NCBI GenBank assembly: GCA_964396895.1
Contig: CAYNGJ010000022.1
Location: forward strand, 1-64,000
From: UBA2334 sp964396895
GTDB taxonomy: Bacteria > Pseudomonadota > Gammaproteobacteria > Burkholderiales > Burkholderiaceae_C
Length of the DNA stretch: 64,000 bases
Direction of reading: 5' to 3'
Shown here: positions 1-7,917 of the stretch, one piece after another
Layout of the letters: every line of letters starts with the position of its first letter
How positions within the stretch are numbered: position 1 is the first letter of the stretch
Position numbers and translations under genes: made by a program
The notes under the pieces: model-generated
Database searches by the model: none
Seen by the model: the letters and a program-made list of their open reading frames with translations, nothing else
Told to the model about the DNA's origin: nothing

Positions 1-150
1 CTGGTTGGTCACAGTGTCGGCATCGCAAACCTCGGTGCCGCCGCTGCGGCTGGTTACCAACGCCGCTTTTTGAATATTTCAGGGCCGACTACTGACATTG
101 ACTTTTCCGCTACAGGTTCCCATGGTTCCCACCAAAATGGGAAATAGATG
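1..150 (+). other. Unrecognised open frame cut by window edge
   Basis: Frame 1 is open from the first base to a TAG at 148-150 (49 codons, no start inside the window). The peptide resembles nothing I recognise. It would lie inside the integrated element whose integrase follows, so it may be the tail of an element gene or chance. No gene is evident between 150 and the integrase apart from the terminator at 197-232. Confidence 0.15.
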
Positions 151-196
151 CCGGGGTAAAACTGGTTGAAGATGCCTGCCAGCCCCGTGCAGACGT

Positions 197-232
197 AAAA
201 AAACCGCCCGGCTGGTGTGCATGGGGGCGGTT
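197..232 (-). terminator. Rho-independent terminator of the integrase gene
   Basis: Read on the minus strand, AACCGCCC (232-225) pairs perfectly with GGGCGGTT (209-202) around a 15-base loop and is followed by a run of T (203-197). It sits 46 bases beyond the integrase stop codon, in the right orientation to end its transcript. Confidence 0.75.
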
Positions 233-278
233 GTTGGGGGTGAGACTGGCGCTGGCGGTGGGTGTTTGCGTCGGGGTG

Positions 279-1484
279 TCAGGCTGCTTTGATGGGCATG
301 GCCACCAGGTTGGGTAGTCGCTTGCTGTCCAGGTAGTCGGCCCACCACTGCATGAGGGCGATACGGTCTTTCAGGTAGGTGCTGCGGTGGTAGGCAGCCC
401 GCACGCCGTTGCGCTCCGCATGGGCCAGTTGGCGTTCGATCACATCGGGGTTGGCCCCAGATTCGTTGGCCACCGTAGAGAACAGCGCCCGAAAGCCGTG
501 GGCCGTGGCCATGTTTTTGTAGCCCATGCGGGCCAATGCGCTGTTGAAGGTGTTTTCACTCAGGGGCTTGGACGGGTAGAACGGTGAGGGAAACACCAGC
601 TCACGGCCACCGCTCAAAGGCTGCATGACGTTCAGCACTTCCAAGGCTTGCCGGGACAGGGGCACGCGGTGTTCCTGCCCCATCTTCATGCGCTCGGCAG
701 GGATGATCCACAGCGCCTCGCCCTGGTGGAACTCTGCCCAGCGTGCGCCGCGTACCTCTCCGGGCCGGGTGGCGGTCAGCATCAGCAGGCGTAGGGCGTT
801 GACGGTGTGGGGGTCGCCGTCATAGGCGGCAAGCTTGGCCAGGAACTCGGGCAGGTCTCGATCTGACAGGGCGGCACGGTGCTTTACCTGTCGGGGCTTG
901 AGTATCTCGGATGGCACCAGGTCGAGCATGGGGTTTGACTGGATGCGTTCGTGCGTGACTGCCCAGCGGTACACGGCCTTGATGCGTTGCAAAACCCTAC
1001 ACGCCTGGTCACCAGCGCCCCGCGCCTCGATCTGTTTGACCACAGCCATGACCTCGCCAGGACGAATGCTGGTCAGCGGTCGGGCTCCCAAGGCCGGGAA
1101 CACGTCAGCTTGCAGGGATGCCCTGATCCGGGTGACCGTGACGGCGGCCCATGCGGTGGACTGATGTTGCAACCATGCCTCTGTGACCGCTTGCAGGGTG
1201 TTGACTGCATCATGGGCCTGTTGCTGGCGCTGATCGTCACGTACCTGTGCCGGGTCTTGACCAGTGCGCAGCAGCTCCCGTGCTGCGTTGGCTTTGTCTC
1301 GGGCATCCTTCAGCCCTACTGCCGGATACACACCCAGCGCCAGCCGGTTTTCCTTTCCACCGTGGCGGTACTTCAACCGCCAGTAGCGCCCGCCCGCCTT
1401 GGTCAGCTCCAGGTACAGGCCACCACCGTCAAAGTGTTTGCCAGGTGTGGCGAGGGTGCGAAGTTTGGCGTCAGTCAGCGGCAT
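279..1484 (-). CDS. P4-type tyrosine integrase (DUF4102 N-terminus)
   Basis: Site-specific recombinase that integrates and excises a phage or genomic island. The 401-residue protein begins with the DUF4102 fold (LTDAKLRTL, then GGLYLELTKAGGRYWRLKYR), followed by a SAM-like core-binding domain and a catalytic domain. Visible catalytic residues are R240 (TATRPGE), H329-G-F-R332, H355 (LAHAE) and Y365 (VRAAYHRSTYL), so the active site looks complete. I chose the ATG at 1484 because LTDAKL is the usual family start; the frame also opens at 1541, but that extension translates the tandem repeat at 1509-1532 as NVPPNVPP. A terminator follows the gene. No excisionase or other element gene is visible, so the rest of the element probably lies left of the window. 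Confidence 0.9.
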   Translation of the reverse strand: MPLTDAKLRTLATPGKHFDGGGLYLELTKAGGRYWRLKYRHGGKENRLALGVYPAVGLKDARDKANAARELLRTGQDPAQVRDDQRQQQAHDAVNTLQAVTEAWLQHQSTAWAAVTVTRIRASLQADVFPALGARPLTSIRPGEVMAVVKQIEARGAGDQACRVLQRIKAVYRWAVTHERIQSNPMLDLVPSEILKPRQVKHRAALSDRDLPEFLAKLAAYDGDPHTVNALRLLMLTATRPGEVRGARWAEFHQGEALWIIPAERMKMGQEHRVPLSRQALEVLNVMQPLSGGRELVFPSPFYPSKPLSENTFNSALARMGYKNMATAHGFRALFSTVANESGANPDVIERQLAHAERNGVRAAYHRSTYLKDRIALMQWWADYLDSKRLPNLVAMPIKAA

Positions 1485-1508
1485 GGTTGGGGGGTATCCG
1501 GAGCAGTC

Positions 1509-1532
1509 TGGGGGCACATTTGGGGGCACATT
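1509..1532. repeat. Tandem 12-bp direct repeat upstream of integrase
   Basis: TGGGGGCACATT occurs twice back to back (1509-1520 and 1521-1532), 25 bp upstream of the preferred integrase start. Tandem short repeats just upstream of an integrase gene are typical of recombinase arm-binding or autoregulatory sites; that role is inferred here. Confidence 0.6.
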
Positions 1533-1638
1533 TTGCACCATGCGAAGCAGAAGACTTATTCCATGAGGGTTTCAAGGCTGAGTGCGGTTCCTGTTGGTGT
1601 ACCAGTCGGGTGTCTCATGACATGCCAAAAAACTCCAT

Positions 1639-1672
1639 AACCCGTTGATTTTTATAGGTCAACGGGTTTTTT
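1639..1672 (+). terminator. Orphan Rho-independent terminator beside the integrase
   Basis: AACCCGTTGA (1639-1648) pairs perfectly with TCAACGGGTT (1659-1668) around a 10-base loop and runs into T (1667-1672), so it works on the plus strand. No plus-strand gene precedes it in the window. Since the integrase lies immediately to its left, it may be the terminator of the chromosomal gene or RNA into whose 3' end the element inserted. I could not fold a tRNA or tmRNA end out of 1542-1638. Confidence 0.65.
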
Positions 1673-1718
1673 CTTGCTTATCCCAACTTGCAATGCACTG
1701 GAGACAGCACATGAACCC

Positions 1719-2110
1719 ATGCAACCGATCAACTGGCCCAGGCGCTCCCTTTCTGGTCTCTTGGCGGCGCTGTGGTCACCATCCACTGATGGGCTTGCTG
1801 CTGATTTGTCTGATGCCATCGGCTTCTCCGGGAGTGCATTCCCAAGCGCGTTTCGTGCAAACGCCCTACGAGCAGCCCAAGGCACTGGCCGATGTGTACC
1901 TGGACCACCCCGACAAGATGGGCAAGGAGCGCTATTTGGAGGTGGTGCAGCGCATGCGCTATTACGCCAGCCAGGGCGTCAAGTTCAAGGTGTATGGCCT
2001 GGCGCTGCAGGACTTTGGCTACCGCCTGCCAGACATGCAGAATTTTGTGGAGGTGGCCACCGAGGCCATTCGCTGACAGCTGGCACACACGGGACAGTTC
2101 CGAACCCTGA
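1719..2110 (+). pseudogene. Decayed DsrE-like periplasmic protein gene
   Basis: An ATG at 1719 opens a twin-arginine-like leader (WPRRSLSGLLAAL) in frame 3. The recognisable body, RFVQTPYEQPKALADVYLDH then RMRYYASQGVKFKVYGLAL and FGYRLPDMQNFVEVATEAI, lies in frame 1 and stops at 2076. From memory of the secreted DsrE-like family, about 50 residues are missing between YLDHPDKMG and the RMRYY segment. The family's final TELAHWQ-like stretch seems to continue out of frame just past the stop (CTGACAGCTGGCACAC near 2073-2088). I therefore read at least two frameshifts and one internal deletion. The longest single frame (1645-2076) could still make a small protein. It borders the integrated element, which may have prompted the decay. 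Confidence 0.5.
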
Positions 2111-2153
2111 CCAGGGTTGACCCTAGGTGACACACGATCTGGTCTGACGAGAA

Positions 2154-2176
2154 TAATGTCAATCAGGTTGACGTTA
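2154..2176. promoter_or_regulatory. Operator-like 23-bp palindrome upstream of solute-binding protein gene
   Basis: Half-sites TAATGTCAA (2154-2162) and TTGACGTTA (2168-2176) form an inverted repeat with a 5-base centre and one mismatched pair. The site is 55 bp upstream of the 2232 start codon, where an operator would be expected. Its size and symmetry fit a dimeric winged-helix regulator such as the MarR protein encoded at 3391-3834; the pairing is inference from proximity. Confidence 0.45.
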
Positions 2177-2231
2177 TAAAAAGTAACCACTTGATTCCTC
2201 GCCACCCCTATTTCCCCACCAGGAGTTCCGC

Positions 2232-3386
2232 ATGCGCCGTTCCGACATCACATCCCCCCGCCAATGGCTGCCCGCCCTCGGTCTTGGTTTTTGCCTGCTG
2301 GCGGGCAGTGCGCGGGCCGACATCACCATCGGCGTCAGCCTGCCTTTGACGGGTGCGGCCTCATCGCTGGGCATCCCGCTGTCCAACCAAGTCAAGCTTT
2401 GGCCCACGCACATTGCCGGTGAGAAGCTGAACGTGCTGCTGTTTGACGACGCCACCGACGTGAACAAGGGCGTGGACAATGCCCGCCGCTTCATCAATGC
2501 CAACGCCGACCTGGTGCTGGGCAGTGTGGTCACGCCGATTGCGGCGGGCATGTCGCAACACTTGAACGAGGCACAGACGCCCCATTTCTCCCTGGCACCC
2601 ATCGTGTTGCCTGTGGGCAAAGAGGCCTGGTCGTTCCGCCTGCCGCAGAGCACAACGCTGATGGCCGGCATCATACTGGCGCACATGAGAGCGGCCCACA
2701 TCAAAACCGTGGGGTTTCTGGGCTATGCCGACGCCTACGGCGAGGGCTGGCTGACCGAACTCAACGCATTGCTGGCCACGCCCGGCGCACCCAAGTTGGT
2801 GGGCGTGGAGCGTTTTGCACGCAGCGATGCCACGGTCACGTCGCAGGCCATGAAGCTGGCCCTGGCCAACCCCGACGCAGTGCTGGTGGTGGCCTCGGGC
2901 GGCGGTGCTGCCCTGCCGCACCGCACCCTGGTGGAACGGGGCTACAAAGGCCGCATCTACCAGACCCACGCCGCCGCCAGCCGAGACTTCATCCGCCTGG
3001 GCGGCAAAGAGGTGGAAGGGGCGCTGCTGCCTGCCGGGCCATCCATCGTGCCCGAACAATTGCCCGCCAGCCACCCGTCCAAGGCGCTGGCGGCTGACTA
3101 TGTGCAGAAGTACGAAGCGGCGCACGGTGCGGGCACCCGCTCCATTTTTGCGGCCAGCGCCTACGACATGGTGTTGCTGCTGAACCAAGTGGTACCCGTG
3201 GCCCTGAAAGCCGGCAAACCTGGCACCCTGGCCTTTCGCACCGCGCTGCGCGATGCCACCGAACAGATGGGTCCCACCCCCATGGCCAATGGCGTGCTCA
3301 ACTACACCCGCGAAGACCACTGGGGCCACACTCCCCACAGCGGTGTGATGCTGCGGGTGAGCGGCGCAGACTGGAAGGTGGAGTGA
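2232..3386 (+). CDS. Periplasmic ABC-type solute-binding protein, branched-chain amino acid (LivK) class
   Basis: A 384-residue exported protein of the type I periplasmic binding fold. It has a signal peptide (basic start, hydrophobic LGLGFCLLAGSARA, cut before DITIG), then ITIGVSLPLTGAASSLG, which is the family's ligand-binding opening, and later IKTVGFLGYADAYGEGW and SAYDMVLLL segments. AGGAG at 2221-2225 precedes the ATG. Proteins of this class feed branched-chain amino acids, amides, urea or aromatic acids to Liv-type permeases; the ligand cannot be read here. No permease or ATPase gene is adjacent, so it is an orphan receptor within the window. The MarR gene converges on it with only 4 bp between, and an acyl-CoA ligase follows, which suggests an aromatic or fatty acid substrate. 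Confidence 0.85.
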   Translation: MRRSDITSPRQWLPALGLGFCLLAGSARADITIGVSLPLTGAASSLGIPLSNQVKLWPTHIAGEKLNVLLFDDATDVNKGVDNARRFINANADLVLGSVVTPIAAGMSQHLNEAQTPHFSLAPIVLPVGKEAWSFRLPQSTTLMAGIILAHMRAAHIKTVGFLGYADAYGEGWLTELNALLATPGAPKLVGVERFARSDATVTSQAMKLALANPDAVLVVASGGGAALPHRTLVERGYKGRIYQTHAAASRDFIRLGGKEVEGALLPAGPSIVPEQLPASHPSKALAADYVQKYEAAHGAGTRSIFAASAYDMVLLLNQVVPVALKAGKPGTLAFRTALRDATEQMGPTPMANGVLNYTREDHWGHTPHSGVMLRVSGADWKVE

Positions 3387-3390
3387 GGCA

Positions 3391-3834
3391 TCAACGCCGG
3401 CGGTCACGGTCGGCTGTGGTCCAGGGCATGGCAAGCAGGTCCACCAGCAGCGCCAGCTTGTCGGCCCCCAGCTGGGCAGACAGCTCGGCTTCAATGGCCG
3501 CCATCTCGCCCATGGCCGACTCGGCCATGGCCCAACCCTTGGGCGTGAAACCCAGCAACTTCACCCGTGCGTCGGTTTCGCTGGGGGTAATTTCCACGTA
3601 CCCCAGCTTGGCGGTTTCGGCGGCCAGCTTGTGCACCGCCTGGCGCGACACGGTCAAGCGCCTGGCCAACGCCGACAGGCTGAGCGGCCCACCCCCCAAG
3701 TGGGCACACAGCCGACCCATGGCCTCCGTCAGGTCGCCATACCCATTGCGGGCTGCGCCGTCAAACAGGCGCTGCTCCATCCAGGCGGAGCGGGACAGCA
3801 ACAAATGCCGCAGGTACAGCTTTTTGACTTTCAT
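3391..3834 (-). CDS. MarR-family transcriptional regulator
   Basis: A 147-residue winged-helix regulator. The core reads LTEAMGRLCAHLGGGPLSLS then ALARRLTVSRQAVHKLAAE, a clear helix-turn-helix, followed by the wing-like EITPSETDARVKLLGFTPKG that marks the MarR family. I chose the ATG at 3834 (MKVKKLYLRH); an in-frame ATG at 3867 would overlap the divergent promoter space. It is divergent from the acyl-CoA ligase (36 bp apart) and convergent with the solute-binding protein gene. Such regulators usually repress neighbouring catabolic genes and are released by an aromatic or CoA-linked ligand; the 23-bp palindrome at 2154 is a candidate site. Confidence 0.85.
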   Translation of the reverse strand: MKVKKLYLRHLLLSRSAWMEQRLFDGAARNGYGDLTEAMGRLCAHLGGGPLSLSALARRLTVSRQAVHKLAAETAKLGYVEITPSETDARVKLLGFTPKGWAMAESAMGEMAAIEAELSAQLGADKLALLVDLLAMPWTTADRDRRR

Positions 3835-3870
3835 GCCCCGATTTTCACCCGACCTTCCCCCAGGCACCCC

Positions 3871-5610
3871 ATGAACACCTCACCCCACACCTCCCCTGGC
3901 ACGGCAGACGCAGCCACCCCACCCGACCACTGGCCTGCTGGCGTGCCCCGCCAGCTGACGGTGCCCGACGAATCGCTGTGGCTGGGGTTTGAGGCGCGCG
4001 TACACGACACCCCACAGGCCGTGGGCCTGCATTTTCTGGGGCGTGACCACACCTGGCAGCAGCTGGGCGAAGCCGCACTGGCGCTGGCCGGTGCACTCCA
4101 GCGCCTGGGTCTGCAGCGCGGCGATCGGGTGCTGCTGTTCATGCAGAACTGCCCGCAGTACGTGGTGGGTTTTCATGCCGTGCTGCGGGCCGGCGGGGTG
4201 GTGGTGCCCGTCAACCCCATGAACAAGGCCGATGAGCTGGGCCACTGCCTCACCGATTCGGGCGCCCGGTTGGCCCTGGCCTCGTCGGACATTGCCCCCG
4301 AGCTGTGCCAGGCCAACGACCAACTGGCCGAGCTGTCCACCCTGCAACACCTGGTGGTGTTTGACCTGGTCGAGGCCTTGCCCGACGACACCTCCACCCC
4401 CGCCAACTGGCCACCACACTGGCGCGACTGGTTGTTGACCCGCCACCCCCTGCCCACCCCTGCCCCTGGGCTGCAGGTGCACCGGTGGCGCGAACTGCTG
4501 GCCTGGCAAGCGCCGACCGCGCCACTGCAGGCCAGCGGCCAGGACCTGGCCCTGCTGCCCTACACCAGCGGCACCACCGGCGCCGCCAAAGGCTGTATGC
4601 ACACCCACGCCACGCTGCTGCACAACGCCCTGGGCGCCGCGCCCTGGCTGGACATGCGCCCAGGAGACGCCACGCTGATTGCTGTGCCCCTGTTCCACAT
4701 CACCGGGCTGGTCATGGGCATGCTGGCCAGCATTCGTCACGGATGCCGCCTGGTGTTGCTTCCCCGCTGGGACCGCCGGGTGGCCGCCCACACCCTGGCG
4801 GCACAGCGCGTGACGCACTGGCCCAACATCCCCACCATGGTCATTGACCTGCTGGCCGACCCGGACCTCGACCGCGTTGACCTGCGCAGCCTGCGCTACA
4901 TCGGTGGGGGTGGCGCCCCCATGCCCGACCCTGTGGCCGCCCACCTGTCCCGCCAATTCGGGCTGGACTACATCGAAGGCTATGGCCTGACCGAAACGGC
5001 CGCCCCCACCCACCTCAACCCCATGCCCTCGCCCAAACGCCAGTGCCTGGGCATTCCGTGGATTGGCACGCAGGCCGTCGTCATCGATCCCGTCACGCTG
5101 CAGCCCGTGGCCGCGGGCGAGGTGGGAGAAATTGCCGTCAGCGGCCCCCAGGTGTTCCTGGGCTACTGGCAACAACCGCAGGCCACCGAGGCCGCGTTTG
5201 TGCCAGTGAATGGCCAGCGTTTTTTCCGCACGGGCGACCTGGGCCGGGTGGACGGTGACGGCTACTACCACATGGTGGACAGGCTCAAGCGCATGATCAA
5301 CGCCAGTGGCTTCAAGGTCTGGCCAGCGGAGGTAGAAGCCCTGCTGCACCGGCACCCCGCCATTCAGGAGTCGTGCGTGGTGGCCACCCGCGACGCCTAC
5401 CGGGGTGAAAGCGTCAAGGCGGTGGTGGTGTTGCGTGAGGGCTTTCGGGACAGCACCACCGAGGCCGACATCGTGGCCTGGGCCAAGGCCCACATGTCGG
5501 CCTACAAATACCCACGGGCCGTGGAGTTCGTGGCCACCCTGCCCCGTACCGCTTCAGGCAAGGTGCTGTGGCGCCAGGTACAGGCCCAGCAAGCGGGGAT
5601 GAATGGTTGA
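3871..5610 (+). CDS. AMP-forming acyl-CoA ligase (FadD-like)
   Basis: Activates a carboxylic acid to its CoA thioester through an acyl-adenylate. The 579-residue protein has the ANL motifs in order: YTSGTTGAAKG (phosphate loop), EGYGLTET, GYWQQPQAT, RTGDLGRVDGDGYYHMVDRL (A8 hinge region) and the catalytic lysine in PRTASGKVLWR near the end. Start at 3871 puts the first methionine at MNTSPHTSPG, 36 bp from the divergent marR start; longer in-frame starts would run into that gene. The substrate is probably a medium- or long-chain fatty acid or an aromatic acid, which cannot be decided from sequence. It is likely controlled by the MarR protein. Confidence 0.9.
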   Translation: MNTSPHTSPGTADAATPPDHWPAGVPRQLTVPDESLWLGFEARVHDTPQAVGLHFLGRDHTWQQLGEAALALAGALQRLGLQRGDRVLLFMQNCPQYVVGFHAVLRAGGVVVPVNPMNKADELGHCLTDSGARLALASSDIAPELCQANDQLAELSTLQHLVVFDLVEALPDDTSTPANWPPHWRDWLLTRHPLPTPAPGLQVHRWRELLAWQAPTAPLQASGQDLALLPYTSGTTGAAKGCMHTHATLLHNALGAAPWLDMRPGDATLIAVPLFHITGLVMGMLASIRHGCRLVLLPRWDRRVAAHTLAAQRVTHWPNIPTMVIDLLADPDLDRVDLRSLRYIGGGGAPMPDPVAAHLSRQFGLDYIEGYGLTETAAPTHLNPMPSPKRQCLGIPWIGTQAVVIDPVTLQPVAAGEVGEIAVSGPQVFLGYWQQPQATEAAFVPVNGQRFFRTGDLGRVDGDGYYHMVDRLKRMINASGFKVWPAEVEALLHRHPAIQESCVVATRDAYRGESVKAVVVLREGFRDSTTEADIVAWAKAHMSAYKYPRAVEFVATLPRTASGKVLWRQVQAQQAGMNG

Positions 5611-5644
5611 AACGTTTGCTCTCTTTTTTAACTCTATTTTTTAG

Positions 5645-5700
5645 AACCAAAAACGGCTTTATCGCTTGATTGATGGCGATTTCAGCTACTGTTTTTAGGC
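5645..5700 (+). repeat. Dispersed AT-rich intergenic repeat, copy 1 (diverged)
   Basis: AT-rich segment with ATCGCTTGATTG, then 20-odd bases and CAGCTACTG, matching the order and spacing of the family described at 23831 and 39213 (xxCGCTT ... AGCTA). It fills the gap between the convergent ligase and fbpB genes. Confidence 0.45.
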
Positions 5701-5709
5701 GAAAAATCA

Positions 5710-7332
5710 TCAACGACTGCGCAGTGCACGGCTGAGCAGCACCACGGGCAGCAGGCCCACCGCCACCAAGGCCAGGGCGGGCAAGGCCGCCTCGCCCAGG
5801 CGTTCGTCGCGGGCGAGCTGGTAGGCCATCACGGCCAAGGTGTCCGAGTTGAACGGCCGCAGCACCAGGGTAGCGGGCAGCTCTTTCATCACGTCCACAA
5901 ACACCAGCAGTGCGGCGGCGGCGGTGGAGCGGCGCAGCAGCGGCCAGTGCACCCGCCAGGCCAGGCCCAGCCCGGTGGTGCCCAGCATGCGGGCCGACTC
6001 GTCCAGGCTGACGGGCACCCGCGAGTAACCGCTTTGCACCGCTTGCAGCGCCACCGCCACAAACCGCACCAGGTAGGCCCACACCAGCCCCAACACGGTG
6101 GCCGTGAGCCAGTAGCCCACGCCCGACTCGGGCCACAGCCCCTGCACCCAGCCCACCGGCAGCAACAGGCCCACCACGATCACGGCCCCCGGCACGGCGT
6201 AGCCCAGGGCCGCCAGCTGTGCCACGGCCCGGCTGCAGCGAGCGGCCAGGCCCCGGCCGGTTTGCACCCGCACCGCAAACGCCAGCACCAGCGCCACCCC
6301 CACGGCCAGCACCGCGCTGATGCCCGCCAGCTTCAGGCTGTTGAGCGCCCAGCCCACAAAGGGGGGCCAGTTCAGTGTGGCCCACTCGCCCAGCAGCGGC
6401 CGCAGCATGAACGCCACTGGCAGCACAAACCCCAGGGCCACGGGCAGGCCGCACACCAGCCAGGCCAGCGCGGCATGCCGACCGTGCAGCCGGACGGCCT
6501 GCGCTTCAGCGCCCCCAGAGCGCCCGCCTTTGACGGCCGAAAACCGCATGCGGTGCTGCGCCCGGTGCTCCAACTTCAGCAGCACCGCCACCACCACCAA
6601 CAGCACCGTGGCCAGCTGGGCGGCGGCCAGCCGGTTGTCCATCACCAGCCAGGCTTTGTAGATGCCCGCCGTGAAGGTCTGTATGCCAAAGTAGCTGGCC
6701 ACGCCATAGTCGGCCAGGGTTTCCATGAGCGCCAGCGCCACACCGGCGGCCACCGCCGGACGCGCCAGGGGCAGCGCCACCTCGCGGATGCGGCGCGCCA
6801 GCGGCGCCCCCAGCAGCCGGGCCGCCTCCATCAACTGGCTGGCGCGCTCGCTCAGGGCCGTGCGGGCCAGCAGGTACACATAGGGGTAGAGCGAGAAGGT
6901 GAACACCCAGGCCGCCCCGGCGGTGTTGCGGATTTCGGGAAACACCCGGCCCTGCCAGCCAAACACCTGCCGCAAGCCCACCTGCAACGGCCCGGAAAAC
7001 TGCAAAAAGTCGGTGTAGGCGTAGGCCACCACGTAGGCGGGCATGGCCAGTGGCAGCAACAAAGCCCACTCCAGCGTGCGGCGGCCCGCAAAGTCGAACA
7101 GGGTGACGGCGCAGGCCGTGACCAGGCCCACCAGCGTCACCCCCAGCGCCACCGACAGGCACAGCCACAACGAGGTGAGTGCGTACTGCGGCAGCACGGT
7201 TTGCACCATCTCGCCCAGCACCTGGGCCACCTCGCTGTCCCACTGCGCCCACGACAGACCCAGCGCCAGCACCGGCAAGGTGAGCACCGCGGCCAGCAGA
7301 CTCAGGAAGATCAGGAACAGCCAACGGCTCAT
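5710..7332 (-). CDS. fbpB: Iron(III) ABC transporter permease (FbpB/SfuB type)
   Basis: A 540-residue double-length inner-membrane permease with about twelve hydrophobic segments in two homologous halves. Each half carries the binding-protein-dependent EAA loop: one near LMEAARLLGAPLARRIREV, the second at LDESARMLGTTGLGLAWRVH. This duplicated architecture is characteristic of ferric-iron permeases (FbpB, SfuB, HitB). The ATG at 7332 opens directly with a membrane helix (MSRWLFLIFLSLLAAV); the frame upstream to 7443 looks non-coding. Its partner ATPase is 3.8 kb away, divergent, at 11153. No periplasmic iron-binding protein (FbpA) is visible. A possible Fur site lies upstream at 7416-7431. Confidence 0.88.
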   Translation of the reverse strand: MSRWLFLIFLSLLAAVLTLPVLALGLSWAQWDSEVAQVLGEMVQTVLPQYALTSLWLCLSVALGVTLVGLVTACAVTLFDFAGRRTLEWALLLPLAMPAYVVAYAYTDFLQFSGPLQVGLRQVFGWQGRVFPEIRNTAGAAWVFTFSLYPYVYLLARTALSERASQLMEAARLLGAPLARRIREVALPLARPAVAAGVALALMETLADYGVASYFGIQTFTAGIYKAWLVMDNRLAAAQLATVLLVVVAVLLKLEHRAQHRMRFSAVKGGRSGGAEAQAVRLHGRHAALAWLVCGLPVALGFVLPVAFMLRPLLGEWATLNWPPFVGWALNSLKLAGISAVLAVGVALVLAFAVRVQTGRGLAARCSRAVAQLAALGYAVPGAVIVVGLLLPVGWVQGLWPESGVGYWLTATVLGLVWAYLVRFVAVALQAVQSGYSRVPVSLDESARMLGTTGLGLAWRVHWPLLRRSTAAAALLVFVDVMKELPATLVLRPFNSDTLAVMAYQLARDERLGEAALPALALVAVGLLPVVLLSRALRSR

Positions 7333-7415
7333 GTGGAACTTAAGTTGAACAATGAAAGAAAGCCGCAGGCACCAAGCGCAACTGCCGCGAACACAGTCAA
7401 TAGGAAAAGCTTGAT

Positions 7416-7431
7416 CAAATGAGAATTGTAC
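7416..7431 (-). promoter_or_regulatory. Possible Fur box half-site upstream of fbpB
   Basis: CAAATGAGAATTGTAC contains AATGAGAATT, one good half of a Fur-type operator; the second half is poor. It lies about 85 bp upstream of the fbpB start, consistent with iron control, but the match is incomplete. Confidence 0.3.
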
Positions 7432-7433
7432 GC

Positions 7434-7646
7434 ATCTACGCAATCAACAGGCACCGCCATTTGGCCTCAGTCCGCAGCCGATGCCACCCGCTGTGGTCAT
7501 TGCGACGAAGCCTGCGTGCAAAGAGCGGGCAAGCAATGTCCGCGCCATCATCCGTGTGCAGAACAGGACTGGCACGGTCACCCAAAATATCAATCAAAAT
7601 GCCATCCGTCGCTTTACTGGTAAGCAATTAACGCTACTTTCAATGA
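7434..7646. other. Gap with no recognisable gene
   Basis: Several short frames cross this stretch but none resembles a protein I know and none has a convincing ribosome binding site. It separates the fbpB upstream region from the helicase remnant and is probably part of the disturbed DNA between fbpB and fbpC. Confidence 0.4.
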
Positions 7647-7880
7647 ATCCCTGAGCCGTGGCTGTATGTGCTGTGTGAGTTTGCCGCCAAAGCAGGCGAC
7701 TTCGACTTGCTCTTCACCCCTGCCCAATCGGCTCGCCAAGGCCTGGCTGGCCACGTGTTGCTAGGACTCAGCCAGCCAGTACCTGAAGAAACCGAGATGC
7801 CGCTGCAGCGCAACGTCCACACCTTGAACGTGGGTGGGCGCAGCAACGGATTGGACCTGCTCGAGCTGATGCACCGCTGA
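7647..7880 (+). pseudogene. Remnant of the N-terminus of a DinG-like ATP-dependent helicase
   Basis: The open frame reads EPWLYVLCEFAAKAGDFDLL, FTPAQSARQGLAGHVLL and later VGGRSNGLDLLELMH before TGA. From memory this matches the first 70 or so residues of a large COG1199 (DinG/Rad3-related) helicase common in Comamonadaceae, whose N-terminus reads ALCEFTAKAGDLDLRFTP followed by an EGIAGH segment. No start codon with a ribosome binding site precedes it, and the helicase motifs are absent. I read it as a stranded fragment left by insertion or deletion. The family assignment is from recall, not a search. Confidence 0.45.
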
Positions 7881-7917
7881 ATGCTTCACCGGCCCTCAAA
7901 CCCAAGGAGGCGATCCA

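Noticed and set aside
1542..1638. Possible 3' end of a tRNA or tmRNA before the orphan terminator (GGTTCCTGTTGGTGTACCA)
   Set aside because: The T-arm consensus GGTTCRANYCC is missing and no acceptor or anticodon stem can be paired.
2107..2124. Small hairpin AGGGT/ACCCT after the DsrE-like remnant as a terminator
   Set aside because: Five pairs, two-base loop and no T run.
5947..7422. Long plus-strand open frame antisense to fbpB; similar long antisense frames over the ligase, subtilase, kinase, plsC/pyrX and photolyase genes
   Set aside because: Composition is rich in His, Gln, Gly and Arg, as expected of shadows of GC-rich genes; no domains or ribosome binding sites.
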